Program-made: the position numbers and the translations under genes
The notes under the pieces: model-generated
Seen by the model: only the letters and a program-made list of their open reading frames with translations
The model's database searches: none
Told to the model about the DNA's origin: nothing
Assembly: GCA_003263845.1 (NCBI GenBank)
Contig: JYJN01000086.1
Span: 62,001 to 126,000 of the forward strand
Direction: 5' to 3'
From: Vibrio aestivus
GTDB lineage: Bacteria; Pseudomonadota; Gammaproteobacteria; Enterobacterales; Vibrionaceae
DNA length: 64,000 bases
In this document: piece after piece, positions 20,057 to 28,762 of the stretch
Numbering within the stretch: position 1 is the first letter of the stretch
How the letters are laid out: the number at the start of each line of letters is the position of its first letter

Positions 20057-21400
20057 TTATTCAACTGCCGCCAATGGCGCTTTTTTCAATGCAGGTAGGG
20101 CAAAATTATCCGCTTGTTGCAGGGCCATACGTTGCAATAGAGCTGTACCGGATTGTTCGGCTTTCAAGCCTGTTTCTATATGGAACTTGATTTGATTGAG
20201 CTTCTCGTCCAACCCCAATGTTTGATAACACAGAGCCAATAGGAAAAAAGCCTCGATATCAGTACCGGAGAACTCCTTGAGTGAAATACTCTCAATGCGC
20301 ATTTTGGCAATTTCATGTTGTTCGAGCTGGATTAGCTGCAAAGTCCGGCAAAGCTTCAGAACAGGCTTGCTGAGCGAATGAGATTTTTCAGACAGTGATA
20401 GTCTTTTCCAAGCGGCTTCTGGCTTCCAAAGGCCTAACTCTTTGGGATTGAGTGTCATAGCGTCTGCCCACAAGATAAGGGCTCTTTTGCCTGCCGAATC
20501 CCAAATCGAATATGGGACCAACTTAGCCAGCGATTTAAGATGTACGGTTGCTTGTTCCACATTCTTACTGAGCAGTTGCAGCCAAACCATGGTATTGGTG
20601 AGCTCTATATTGCTGCTATTGACACTGAGCACTTGCTCAATGAGATCATTTGCCGACTCAAAATCACTCGTATTCAAGCAGATCTTCACTTTTAGCTGAT
20701 GCAACTTGATGTTTCTTGGGTTGTTTTTGATAAGCACATCGATTTGCTTTAGGGCGTCTTGAAAGAGCTGCTTGGCAATATAGATTTCGACTAGTTTCGC
20801 TTTTGCAGGTAGGTAGTCATGGAGCTGCAAAAGCCCGTTCAGCATGGCCTGAGCCTCTTCGATTTGTTGGTTTTTTATCAAAAGGTTGGCCATGTAAACA
20901 ATGCCATCTTTTAATGTCGATGAATCTGGAGCTTTGGCAAATAAAGGCTTTACCGCGTTTAGACCATCTTTTAGATAGGCTTGCTCTAAGGTGGAAAAAT
21001 ACTGTTGTCTAGACAGCGCCGATGTGACTCGTTTTATGATGTCGTCTGCTCTTATGGGCTTGACCAAGTAACCATCTGGCTCGAAATTAGCGTAGCCAAA
21101 GAAGATATCTTGGCTGTCATTGGCGGTCACGATGAACACGATCGTTTGTGGTTTGATTAACTCTTTCTTCTGTAAATATTCAAGAAGCTGCAGGCCATTA
21201 CTGCCCGAGCCTAAATCATGGTCAATTAATAAAATATCAAACCGACGGGCGCGGCAGGCTTCTATGGCATTTTGCGCATTGGAAGCACTAATCACATTGT
21301 TATTAGGCACACCGAGTTTGATCAGCAGGGCGCGTGTTGCACTCTGAATCACGTTGCTATCATCAATGATGAGGTAGCGTGAATGGGCAAGTATATCCAT
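20057..21400 (-). CDS. Response regulator with REC domain and TPR-like helical repeats (447 aa)
   Basis: The receiver (1-125) has Asp60 in LLIDHDLGSG and Lys-Pro in GYLVKPI. The remaining 320 residues are helical with TPR-like pairs (for example NQQIEEAQAMLNGLLQL, then AKLVEIYIAKQLFQDALKQI), a protein-interaction scaffold. There is no DNA-binding or enzymatic output domain. It is the first gene of the minus-strand signalling cluster and probably receives phosphate from the hybrid kinase downstream. The output is presumably a protein contact; the partner is not evident here. Confidence 0.82.
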   Translation of the reverse strand: MDILAHSRYLIIDDSNVIQSATRALLIKLGVPNNNVISASNAQNAIEACRARRFDILLIDHDLGSGSNGLQLLEYLQKKELIKPQTIVFIVTANDSQDIFFGYANFEPDGYLVKPIRADDIIKRVTSALSRQQYFSTLEQAYLKDGLNAVKPLFAKAPDSSTLKDGIVYMANLLIKNQQIEEAQAMLNGLLQLHDYLPAKAKLVEIYIAKQLFQDALKQIDVLIKNNPRNIKLHQLKVKICLNTSDFESANDLIEQVLSVNSSNIELTNTMVWLQLLSKNVEQATVHLKSLAKLVPYSIWDSAGKRALILWADAMTLNPKELGLWKPEAAWKRLSLSEKSHSLSKPVLKLCRTLQLIQLEQHEIAKMRIESISLKEFSGTDIEAFFLLALCYQTLGLDEKLNQIKFHIETGLKAEQSGTALLQRMALQQADNFALPALKKAPLAAVE

Positions 21401-21805
21401 ATCTTAGCCTTCTGACGGAATGTTAAGTTGCCGTTTTATCAATAGAGAGTAAGCGGCTTATATATTAGACATTTAAGTGTAGAAGTGAATATGGTGAATA
21501 GCCACGTGTTGCATATTTATTGGGCACAAAAAAATCCATAAAAAGTGATGTCGGTTCAGGATGGATTTTGTGCCACATAAAGTGCGTTTTAGAAGGTTTG
21601 TGAGCAAACAATCGTGAGTTGCTTCTCCCTTACTTCAATCGTTTTGCCACTTCAGATATCCCTCGTCGTTAAAATAGTACCCTTTACCACCACCAAAATT
21701 ACTCGCTTGGTGTGGTGTTATAGCTTCGCCGTCTTATTTAGACCGCCTCTAAATTTCTCTGAGGCCTTGATAAATGTGACCTTACGCGACTTTTTACTCT
21801 CTTCA

Positions 21806-21834
21806 TGAAAGCGCTCTCATGAAACTGTTTCATG
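21806..21834. promoter_or_regulatory. Two adjacent LacI-type operators before the first LacI gene
   Basis: TGAAAGCGCTCTCA (21806-21819) is a central-CG LacI-type site. It abuts CATGAAACTGTTTCATG (21818-21834), a perfect palindrome with 8-base arms around a single T. The pair has the same core elements as those in front of the porin, which suggests shared control and autoregulation. No binding data; sequence inference. Confidence 0.65.
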
Positions 21835-21947
21835 GCGAGAATCGAAACTGTAGTAGCTTTCAATCTTTCGAAAATTGGCGTTTTTTACTCAAATTGGACT
21901 GTGATTGGACTCACATTCCATATTGGCCATTTTGACAATACTGCCCC

Positions 21948-21961
21948 TGTAAGCGGTTTCA
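21948..21961. promoter_or_regulatory. LacI-type operator close to the LacI start
   Basis: TGTAAGCGGTTTCA fits the TGnAAnCGnTTTCA consensus with central CpG. It ends 24 bases before the TTG start, where bound protein would block the promoter or early transcription, as in autoregulated LacI-family genes. Confidence 0.6.
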
Positions 21962-21985
21962 AGTTCAGTCAGTATTGAGGTTCCT

Positions 21986-22991
21986 TTGGCAACAATTAAG
22001 CATGTTTCGGAGTACGCGGGTGTGTCTCAGGCAACCGTATCGCGAGTCATTAACGGTACGAGCCGAGTCAGCCACGACAAAAAGCTCAAAGTGGAAAAAG
22101 CGATTAAAGATCTGGGCTATCGCCCAAACTCCATCGCACAAGCTTTAGCCTCAAGTCGTACAGGGAGCGTGGGTATTGTTGTACCAGAGCTTGGTGGTCC
22201 TTTCTTCTCAGGTATTTTGCACTGTTTGGAAGAGAACCTAAGACGCTTTGGTTACCACGCGGTGGTGACAGCGGGATCCAATACAGAGCAGGGGCAACGT
22301 GAGTCTGTAGAGTTTTTATTAGGGCGAAGGTGGATGCGCTAATTCTGCACGCTCAGCACCTGAGTGACGACTATTTAATCGCTTTGGAAGAGCAGGGCAT
22401 ATCGGTGGTTCTTGTGAACCGATTTGTTCCTGAGATGGCGTTGAGCTGTATAGATATTGATAACGAACTTGGGGGAAGATCGCGACTCAACATCTAATCA
22501 ACATGGGGCACAAAGAGATCGCTTGTATCACAGGGCCGCTCGATAAGTCAGATGCACGGGGGCGTCTGCAAGGTTATCGAAAGGCTTTAGAAGAAGCGGG
22601 CTTGGAGTATAACGAATCACTGGTTTCTGAGGCGGGTTTCACCGAAGAAACGGGTGTGAGTGCGATGAAGAAGTTGCTCAAACGTGGCTGTGATTTTAGT
22701 GCGATATTCGCATCGAATGATCACATGGCATTTGGCGCTTTTGAAGTGTTGCGCAGTGAAGGAATCTCGGTTCCAGAGGATGTGTCGCTCGTAGGGTTCG
22801 ACAATATTCTTTTCGCTCGTTATTTAACCCCGGGCCTAACGACCATCAACTTCCCAATCGAGCAGATGAGCATTGAAGCAGTACAGCTCACTATTCAAAA
22901 ACTTAATAAAAATAAACGTGATGTGAATTTCAAGCTTTCGCCATCGTTGGTGACACGGAATTCGGTTCAGAACCTACTCAATACCCTATAA
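21986..22991 (+). CDS. LacI-family transcriptional regulator; two frameshifts
   Basis: The start is TTG, with GAGG 5 bases upstream; it places the helix-turn-helix (IKHVSEYAGVSQATVSRVIN) at residues 4-23. The hinge (NSIAQALASSR) keeps the leucine that opens central CpG operators. A periplasmic-binding-like effector domain follows (GSVGIVVPELGGPFFSGIL ... ACITGPL ... FASNDHMAFGAFEVLR ... VSLVGFDNILFARYLTPGLT). One base is missing in the G-run 22322-22324 and one A at 22476-22477; restored length is 335 aa. It is the first gene of the sugar import operon and presumably represses it until a beta-glucoside-derived inducer is present. Confidence 0.9.
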
Positions 22992-23009
22992 AAACATTAA
23001 GGATAACAA

Positions 23010-24254
23010 ATGAAATTCAAGACTTTAGCGCTAACAAGTGCTGTTGCTTTAGGACTTGCAGCAACAGCGACAGCTGCCGATAAACAGATTCGTTTCGATG
23101 GATTTCCAGACTTTGATAGCAGCCTGAAAGTGTTACTTCCAGACTTCGAAAAAGAGTCAGGCATCAAAGTGGATTACCTGATGAATAACCATGGTGACCA
23201 CCACACGAAGCTGACAACTAACCTTGCGACAGGCTCTGGTGCAGGCGACGTTATTGTTGTGGATGTTGAGAAGATTGGCCCTTTCGTAGCATCAGGCGGT
23301 CTAGTTAACCTGTCTGAGCAATACGGCGCAGACAAATACGAAGAGCGCTTTGCACCTTACGCTTGGGCACAAGGTAAAGGTTCAGACGGTGACGTATACG
23401 GTATCCCAGTCGACCTTGGTCCTGGTGTGATGTACTACCGCACAGACATTTTTGAAAATGCCGGCATTGATGTTGAAGAAGCCATCAAAGATTGGGATTC
23501 ATACATTGCGGCGGGTGAAAAACTGAAAGAGAAGAATGTACAGCTAATCGCATCAGCGGCCGATGTGGCGCAAGCGATTATCTTCACAACGGTACCAGAA
23601 GGTGAAGGTCTGTACTTCGATATGGATGGCAAGCCGGTTGTGACTTCTGAGCGTTTTGTTCACGCCTTTACCGTTGCAAAAGAGATCCGCGACAAAGGTC
23701 TTGATGGCCGCATCCTTGCTTGGTCTAACGAATGGTATGAAGGTTTCCGTAACGGTACGTTCGCGACACAACTTTCAGGTGCATGGCTACTGGGTCACCT
23801 AAACAACTGGATTGCGCCAGACACAGCAGGTATGTGGGGTGTTGAGAACCTACCAGATGGCATCTACGGCAGCTGGGGTGGTTCATTCCTATCAATTCCA
23901 ACTCAGTCACCAAACCAAGATGAAGCTTGGCAGCTGATTGAATACATGACAACGGATCGCGATGTTCAGCTAAAACACTTCGAAACTATCGCAGCATTTC
24001 CAGCAAACACAACGACTTACGACGACGACTTGTTCCAAGAAGAAGTGGCGTTCTTAGGTGGTCAGAAAGCGCGTTTGGTATTTGCTGAAGTGGCGCAGAA
24101 CATCAAGCCAGTTCAACCAGCCAAGGGTGACCACGTTGCACGTTCAATCATCCTAGAAAACGCACTAATGGAAGTGCTAGATGAAGGAAAAGACATCGAA
24201 ACAGCACTGAAAGAGGCAGAGCGTCTCATTCAGCGTCGCACACGTAACATGTAA
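23010..24254 (+). CDS. Sugar ABC transporter substrate-binding protein (414 aa)
   Basis: Periplasmic receptor of a carbohydrate ABC importer, extracellular solute-binding family 1. The signal peptide ends at TATA/ADK (residue 22). The mature protein shows the family pattern VDVEKIGPFVASGGLVNLS, GIPVDLGPGVMYYRTDIFENAG and GSWGGSFLSIPTQSPNQDEAWQ. AAGGAT lies 8 bases upstream of the ATG and the gene starts 18 bases after the LacI stop. Genes for permeases, ATPase and beta-glucoside-cleaving enzymes follow, so cello- or laminari-oligosaccharide is the likely ligand. Frame intact. Confidence 0.92.
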   Translation: MKFKTLALTSAVALGLAATATAADKQIRFDGFPDFDSSLKVLLPDFEKESGIKVDYLMNNHGDHHTKLTTNLATGSGAGDVIVVDVEKIGPFVASGGLVNLSEQYGADKYEERFAPYAWAQGKGSDGDVYGIPVDLGPGVMYYRTDIFENAGIDVEEAIKDWDSYIAAGEKLKEKNVQLIASAADVAQAIIFTTVPEGEGLYFDMDGKPVVTSERFVHAFTVAKEIRDKGLDGRILAWSNEWYEGFRNGTFATQLSGAWLLGHLNNWIAPDTAGMWGVENLPDGIYGSWGGSFLSIPTQSPNQDEAWQLIEYMTTDRDVQLKHFETIAAFPANTTTYDDDLFQEEVAFLGGQKARLVFAEVAQNIKPVQPAKGDHVARSIILENALMEVLDEGKDIETALKEAERLIQRRTRNM

Positions 24255-24317
24255 TTTTCGAGTTAGTTTGTAAGGTTTGGAGGCGTGCAAACGCCTCCTT
24301 TGTAAGAGGTCGTTCAC

Positions 24318-25307
24318 ATGAATCACGCAGCGAGCAATGTCATGGAAACTAATGAGCGTAAAAGCCTTTTTTCTCGTCTGAGTTTGAAAGCGCTTACACC
24401 GTATGGGTTCCTTCTGCCGTTTCTGGTCATCTTCTCGGTATTTGGGATCTTCCCATTACTGTTCTCGGTTTATCTATCGTTTCAGGTGTGGAACCCGGTT
24501 GAGGGTATGGATGCGATGGAGTTTGTTGGGTTTGAAAACTACCACATCGCACTGACAGACCCGTGGCTATGGCGTTCACTGAAGAATACGGTATGGCTAG
24601 CTATCACATCGGGTGTTGCGCAGCATTTAGTCGCGATTCCAGTGGCTTACATGTTAGTTTCAATGGGCGATCGTCTTCGTCATTGGCTAACCTCGGCGTA
24701 TTTCCTACCGTTCATTACTTCAACGGTCGCAGCGTCGCTTATCTTCTTCAATATGTATTCGCCAAATTCGGGCATCATCAACCAAACCTTGATTGCTTTA
24801 GCAGACAGCACCTTCCTAGGTTGGGCTTTTGGTTGGGTACATGAATTCCAGCCAATTCGCTGGTTAGACGATGCCACCATGATCAAACCGTCAATCGCGA
24901 TTGTGATCTTCTGGAAGTACACAGGTTTTAACATCGTACTATACACAACGGGCTTGATGACGATTCCAAAAGACATCTTAGAAGCGGCTCGTATGGATGG
25001 CGCTAACGCGTTCCACCGTTTCTGGCACATTTCACTGCCAATGATTCGTCCGTTCATCTTCTTTGCTATCACTATGACCATCATTGGTAACTTGCAGCTA
25101 TTCGAAGAACCGTTCGTTCTTACTCGTGGCAGCGGCGGTACTGGTCAATCTGGTCTAACGATTTCTATGTACCTATACAAAGTGGGTTGGGAATGGCTAG
25201 AAATGGGCACAGCATCGGCAATTTCTTGGTTACTGTTTGCGCTAATCGCAACGTGTACTGCAGTTCAGTTCTTGTTCTTTGGCAAGAAAGGCTTAGGGGA
25301 GCAATAG
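24318..25307 (+). CDS. Sugar ABC transporter permease, MalF-type (329 aa)
   Basis: Integral membrane subunit with about six helices, the first at about residues 31-52 (YGFLLPFLVIFSVFGIFPLL). The EAA loop that docks on the ATPase reads EAARMDGANAFHRFWHISLP. It begins 63 bases after the binding protein and ends two bases before the second permease. Confidence 0.93.
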   Translation: MNHAASNVMETNERKSLFSRLSLKALTPYGFLLPFLVIFSVFGIFPLLFSVYLSFQVWNPVEGMDAMEFVGFENYHIALTDPWLWRSLKNTVWLAITSGVAQHLVAIPVAYMLVSMGDRLRHWLTSAYFLPFITSTVAASLIFFNMYSPNSGIINQTLIALADSTFLGWAFGWVHEFQPIRWLDDATMIKPSIAIVIFWKYTGFNIVLYTTGLMTIPKDILEAARMDGANAFHRFWHISLPMIRPFIFFAITMTIIGNLQLFEEPFVLTRGSGGTGQSGLTISMYLYKVGWEWLEMGTASAISWLLFALIATCTAVQFLFFGKKGLGEQ

Positions 25308-25309
25308 GA

Positions 25310-26203
25310 ATGACGACTTCAACTAAGACAAATTCATCGCCACTGGCAGCATTGATGCCAAGCGATCGTACCATCTACATCTTGACCAAGATTGCTATGG
25401 TATTACTGGCCATTATTCTGATTATTTCAGCGATTGTGACGGTATTTCCATTTGTGTGGTCGGCGTTACTTTCAACCCGTGACCGCTCAGAAATCTTTGG
25501 TACAGGCATTAGCCTCGCGATTGGCGACAGCTTAGCGTACAACTACGCACAGCTACTTGAGATTATGCCTTTCTGGAAGGCGATGTTTAACTCAATCTAT
25601 GTTGCGTTCCTTGGTACGACTATCTCGCTACTGTTCTGTAGCATGGGTGGTTATGCGTTTGCGGTGTACAAGTTTAAAGGCAAAAACATTCTGTTCGGAA
25701 TGTTGGTTGGCTCGATGGCGATTCCACCGGTATTGAGCTTGATCCCTTACTTCATGATAGTGAAATTCTTGGGGCTATTGGACAACCATATGGCCGTTTG
25801 GCTGCCGTTTACGGCCACACCATTTGGTATCTTCCTGATGCGCCAACACGTGATTGCGTCGATTCCAAAAGAGCTTCTAGAGGCAGCGAAACTGGACGGT
25901 GCAGGCGAGTTCAGAACGTACTGGAGTGTGGTTCTACCGTTGATGAAGCCAGCTCTAGCGACACTCGCTATCGTACAGTTTGTTTTCTTCTGGAACATGT
26001 TCATGCAGCCACTGGTGGTATTGAACTCACCAGACAACTACGTGATTACACAGGCACTACGAAGCGTACAGGGCATCCCTAACACGCCTTGGGGCGCAGT
26101 AATGCTAGGGACAACCATTTCAATCTTGCCGCTTGTGATTACATATCTGTTTGCGTCTAAGCAGATGATCAGTGGCTTAACCTCTGGCGCAGTGAAAGGT
26201 TAA
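25310..26203 (+). CDS. Sugar ABC transporter permease, MalG-type (297 aa)
   Basis: Second membrane subunit. I chose ATG 25310 because AGGGGAGCAATAGGA lies directly before it and it follows the first permease by two bases; a longer in-frame start at 25187 would overlap that gene heavily. About six helices are visible, with the EAA loop EAAKLDGAGEFRTYWSVVLP and a C-terminal end FASKQMISGLTSGAVKG typical of the family. Eight bases separate it from the GH1 gene. Confidence 0.93.
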   Translation: MTTSTKTNSSPLAALMPSDRTIYILTKIAMVLLAIILIISAIVTVFPFVWSALLSTRDRSEIFGTGISLAIGDSLAYNYAQLLEIMPFWKAMFNSIYVAFLGTTISLLFCSMGGYAFAVYKFKGKNILFGMLVGSMAIPPVLSLIPYFMIVKFLGLLDNHMAVWLPFTATPFGIFLMRQHVIASIPKELLEAAKLDGAGEFRTYWSVVLPLMKPALATLAIVQFVFFWNMFMQPLVVLNSPDNYVITQALRSVQGIPNTPWGAVMLGTTISILPLVITYLFASKQMISGLTSGAVKG

Positions 26204-26211
26204 GGTTTGAT

Positions 26212-27561
26212 ATGAACAAGTTTCAACTTCCAAACAATTCACAGATGAACAACCCTGAGTTCGTATTTGGTGTGGCGACGTCGTCATACCAAATCGAAGG
26301 GGGTGTCAATGAGGGCGGTCGTACGCCTTCTATCTGGGATACATTTTGTAAAGTGCCTGGGAAAGTGGACAAGGGCGATCACGGCGATGTGGCCTGCGAT
26401 CACTACCACCTTTGGCAGCAAGATATCGAGATGATTCAAGGGTTGGGCGTAGACGCATACCGTTTGTCGATTGCATGGCCACGTATTGTTCCCCAAGAGG
26501 GTCTAGTCAACCCTGAGGGCCTTGCTTTCTATGAACAGATCATCGACGAGTGTCATGCTCGTGGTCTGAAGGTGTACGTCACACTCTACCATTGGGACCT
26601 ACCTCAATACCTTGAAGACAAAGGTGGTTGGCTAAACCGCGATACAGCATACAAGTTTGCCGAGTATGCGAAGGTAGTCAGTGAACACTTTGGTAACAAA
26701 ATCGATGTGTACACGACGCTTAATGAACCCTTCGTTTCTGCATTCCTTGGTTATCGTTGGGGCAATCACGCTCCTGGCATTGTGGGTGAGAGAGAAGGTT
26801 TTTTGGCCTCTCATCACCTGATGCTTGCCCATGGTCTGGCGATGCCGATTTTGCGTGCTAACGCTCCACTAGCTAAGCACGGCATTGTGTTTAATGCCTC
26901 TCCTGCTTATCCAGAACAAGAGAAAGATCAGCTCGCGGCGGATTACGCAGCGGCAGAGAATCACCACTGGTTTATCGATCCGGTTCTGAAAGGGGAATAC
27001 CCGCAAATAGTGCTAGAGCGCATTTTAGATAAAGCGCCGATGATACTTGAAGGTGACATGGCCATCATCAGTGCGCCTGTCGATTACATCGGCATCAATT
27101 ACTACTCACGTGATGTAGTGCGCTTTGATGAAAACGGCGATATCGAAAAAGTGGCTATTGAGGGAGCTGAGCATACTCATATAGGTTGGGAAATTTACCC
27201 GCAGGGCCTGACAGATCTACTGGTTCGCTTGAACGAGCGCCATGAGAATCTGCCTCCGATTTATATCACCGAGAACGGTGCCGCTGGAAACGATGAGTGT
27301 GTCAGCGGTCAAGTGAATGACGAACAGCGCGTTCGTTACTTTCAAACGCACCTAGAAGCACTCGACAACGCAATCAACGCGGGTGTAGCCGTTAAAGGTT
27401 ACTTCGCATGGAGTTTGATGGACAATTTTGAATGGGCATTTGGCTACGAGCAGCGCTTTGGCATTGTCCATGTCGATTATCAAACTCAACAAAGAACCCT
27501 AAAACAGAGCGCTATCGCATACCGAAACATGTTGTTAGAGCGCGCTGAGGAGAACAAATAA
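26212..27561 (+). CDS. GH1 beta-glucosidase (449 aa)
   Basis: Cytoplasmic retaining glycosidase that releases glucose from beta-glucosides. The (beta/alpha)8 fold is recognisable from FVFGVATSSYQIEGG at the start. The acid/base is Glu172 in TLNEP and the nucleophile Glu354 in YITENGA; sugar-binding residues W127 region (YHWDLPQ) and the C-terminal FAWSLMDNFEWAFGY are present. There is no signal peptide, so it acts on imported sugar. It sits inside the ABC operon, and its stop overlaps the start of the ATPase gene by one base (TAATG). Whether it prefers cellobiose or laminaribiose cannot be told. Confidence 0.94.
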   Translation: MNKFQLPNNSQMNNPEFVFGVATSSYQIEGGVNEGGRTPSIWDTFCKVPGKVDKGDHGDVACDHYHLWQQDIEMIQGLGVDAYRLSIAWPRIVPQEGLVNPEGLAFYEQIIDECHARGLKVYVTLYHWDLPQYLEDKGGWLNRDTAYKFAEYAKVVSEHFGNKIDVYTTLNEPFVSAFLGYRWGNHAPGIVGEREGFLASHHLMLAHGLAMPILRANAPLAKHGIVFNASPAYPEQEKDQLAADYAAAENHHWFIDPVLKGEYPQIVLERILDKAPMILEGDMAIISAPVDYIGINYYSRDVVRFDENGDIEKVAIEGAEHTHIGWEIYPQGLTDLLVRLNERHENLPPIYITENGAAGNDECVSGQVNDEQRVRYFQTHLEALDNAINAGVAVKGYFAWSLMDNFEWAFGYEQRFGIVHVDYQTQQRTLKQSAIAYRNMLLERAEENK

Positions 27562-28652
27562 TGGCTAAAGTAGAATTTAAAAACATCAAAAAATCATTCG
27601 GCGACGTCGACGTTGTTAAACACTTTGACTTTACGGTAGAAGACGGTGAGTTTGTGGTATTCCTTGGTCCATCTGGCTGTGGTAAATCGACCACGCTACG
27701 TATGTTAGCGGGCTTGGAATCTATCTCTTCAGGCGATATCTACGTTGGCGATAAGCTGATGAACAAAATTGACGCGAAAGATCGCGACCTTGCTATGGTG
27801 TTCCAAAGCTACGCGCTATACCCGCACATGACGGTGTATGAGAACATCGCATTCGCTCTGAAGCTAAAAGGCATGCCAAAAGAGGAAATCGACACTGAAG
27901 TACGTAAAGCGGCAAAAATGTTGGAGCTTGAACCGCTGCTAAGTCGTAAGCCGAAAGAGCTTTCTGGTGGTCAGCGTCAGCGTGTGGCGATGGGCCGTGC
28001 GATGGTTCGCACCCCGAAGGTATTCCTATTTGATGAGCCGTTGTCGAACCTTGATGCCAAACTTCGTGGTGTGATGCGCGAAGAGATCAAGCAGCTTCAT
28101 CGCGAGCTCAAAACCACCACCATCTACGTGACGCACGATCAGATTGAAGCGATGACACTGGCTGACCGCATCGTCATTCTAAAAGATGGTTACGTAGCGC
28201 AAGTCGGTACACCGACAGAAGTATTCCAGCGCCCTGCGAACAAATTTGTGGCTCAGTTCATTGGTAACCCTTCAATGAACATGTTGGATGCAAAATTGAT
28301 CGACAAAGATGGCGAGTTCTTTGTTGAGTTAGGTGATGTTCTTATCCCACTTCCAGAGCGCTTCAAAGCATTGGCTTCGAAAAACCTAGCGCTGCATTTT
28401 GGTGTTCGCCCAACCGACATTCACCTACGTGCAGAGCAAGTGGATCACGACCGTGTGCTGCCTTTCAACGTGAAGATCAAAGACAAAGAACTACTGGGTG
28501 CCAGCATCTTGCTGAAAACCGAAGTGGCGGGCCAAGACTTGATGGTAGAAACCCAAGCGGCCGAATTGGATGTGGACGAAGTGACTCTGTACTTCGATCT
28601 TGACTCAATTCATCTATTCGATGCGCTAAGCGAGAACTCGCTTGCGAGCTAA
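27561..28652 (+). CDS. Sugar ABC transporter ATP-binding protein, MalK/UgpC-type (363 aa)
   Basis: Energises the importer. Walker A is GPSGCGKST (residues 36-44), the Q-loop MVFQSYALYPHMTV, signature LSGGQRQRV, Walker B VFLFDEPLSNLDAK and the switch histidine VTHDQ. The C-terminal TOBE/regulatory domain (about 240-360) is present. It overlaps the GH1 stop by one base, which indicates translational coupling. Confidence 0.94.
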   Translation: MAKVEFKNIKKSFGDVDVVKHFDFTVEDGEFVVFLGPSGCGKSTTLRMLAGLESISSGDIYVGDKLMNKIDAKDRDLAMVFQSYALYPHMTVYENIAFALKLKGMPKEEIDTEVRKAAKMLELEPLLSRKPKELSGGQRQRVAMGRAMVRTPKVFLFDEPLSNLDAKLRGVMREEIKQLHRELKTTTIYVTHDQIEAMTLADRIVILKDGYVAQVGTPTEVFQRPANKFVAQFIGNPSMNMLDAKLIDKDGEFFVELGDVLIPLPERFKALASKNLALHFGVRPTDIHLRAEQVDHDRVLPFNVKIKDKELLGASILLKTEVAGQDLMVETQAAELDVDEVTLYFDLDSIHLFDALSENSLAS

Positions 28653-28705
28653 ACCTATCGGTTAGCTTCTTAACTTTTTAAACGCTTGTTGTATTTCAAT
28701 TCAGC

Positions 28706-28755
28706 TTCTCCCTTCCTTCTCCTTTGGAGAGGGAAGTCGGGGAGAGGCTAGGGAT
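28706..28755. repeat. Hairpin-forming intergenic CTCCC/GGGAG element
   Basis: TTCTCCCTTCC and GGAGAGGGAAG with a further GGGGAGAGG copy form an imperfect hairpin between the ATPase and GH94 genes. Sequences of this CTCTCC type are common dispersed intergenic elements in proteobacteria. It could reduce downstream expression or stabilise the upstream message; neither is shown. Confidence 0.45.
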
Positions 28756-28762
28756 AGTTATA

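Larger units (their letters stand above)
21401..21985. other. Divergent intergenic region between signalling cluster and LacI gene
   Basis: This 585-base region separates the minus-strand REC-TPR gene from the plus-strand LacI gene and must hold both promoters. The part nearer 21986 contains three operator-like palindromes (listed separately). No gene is convincing in it. Confidence 0.6.
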
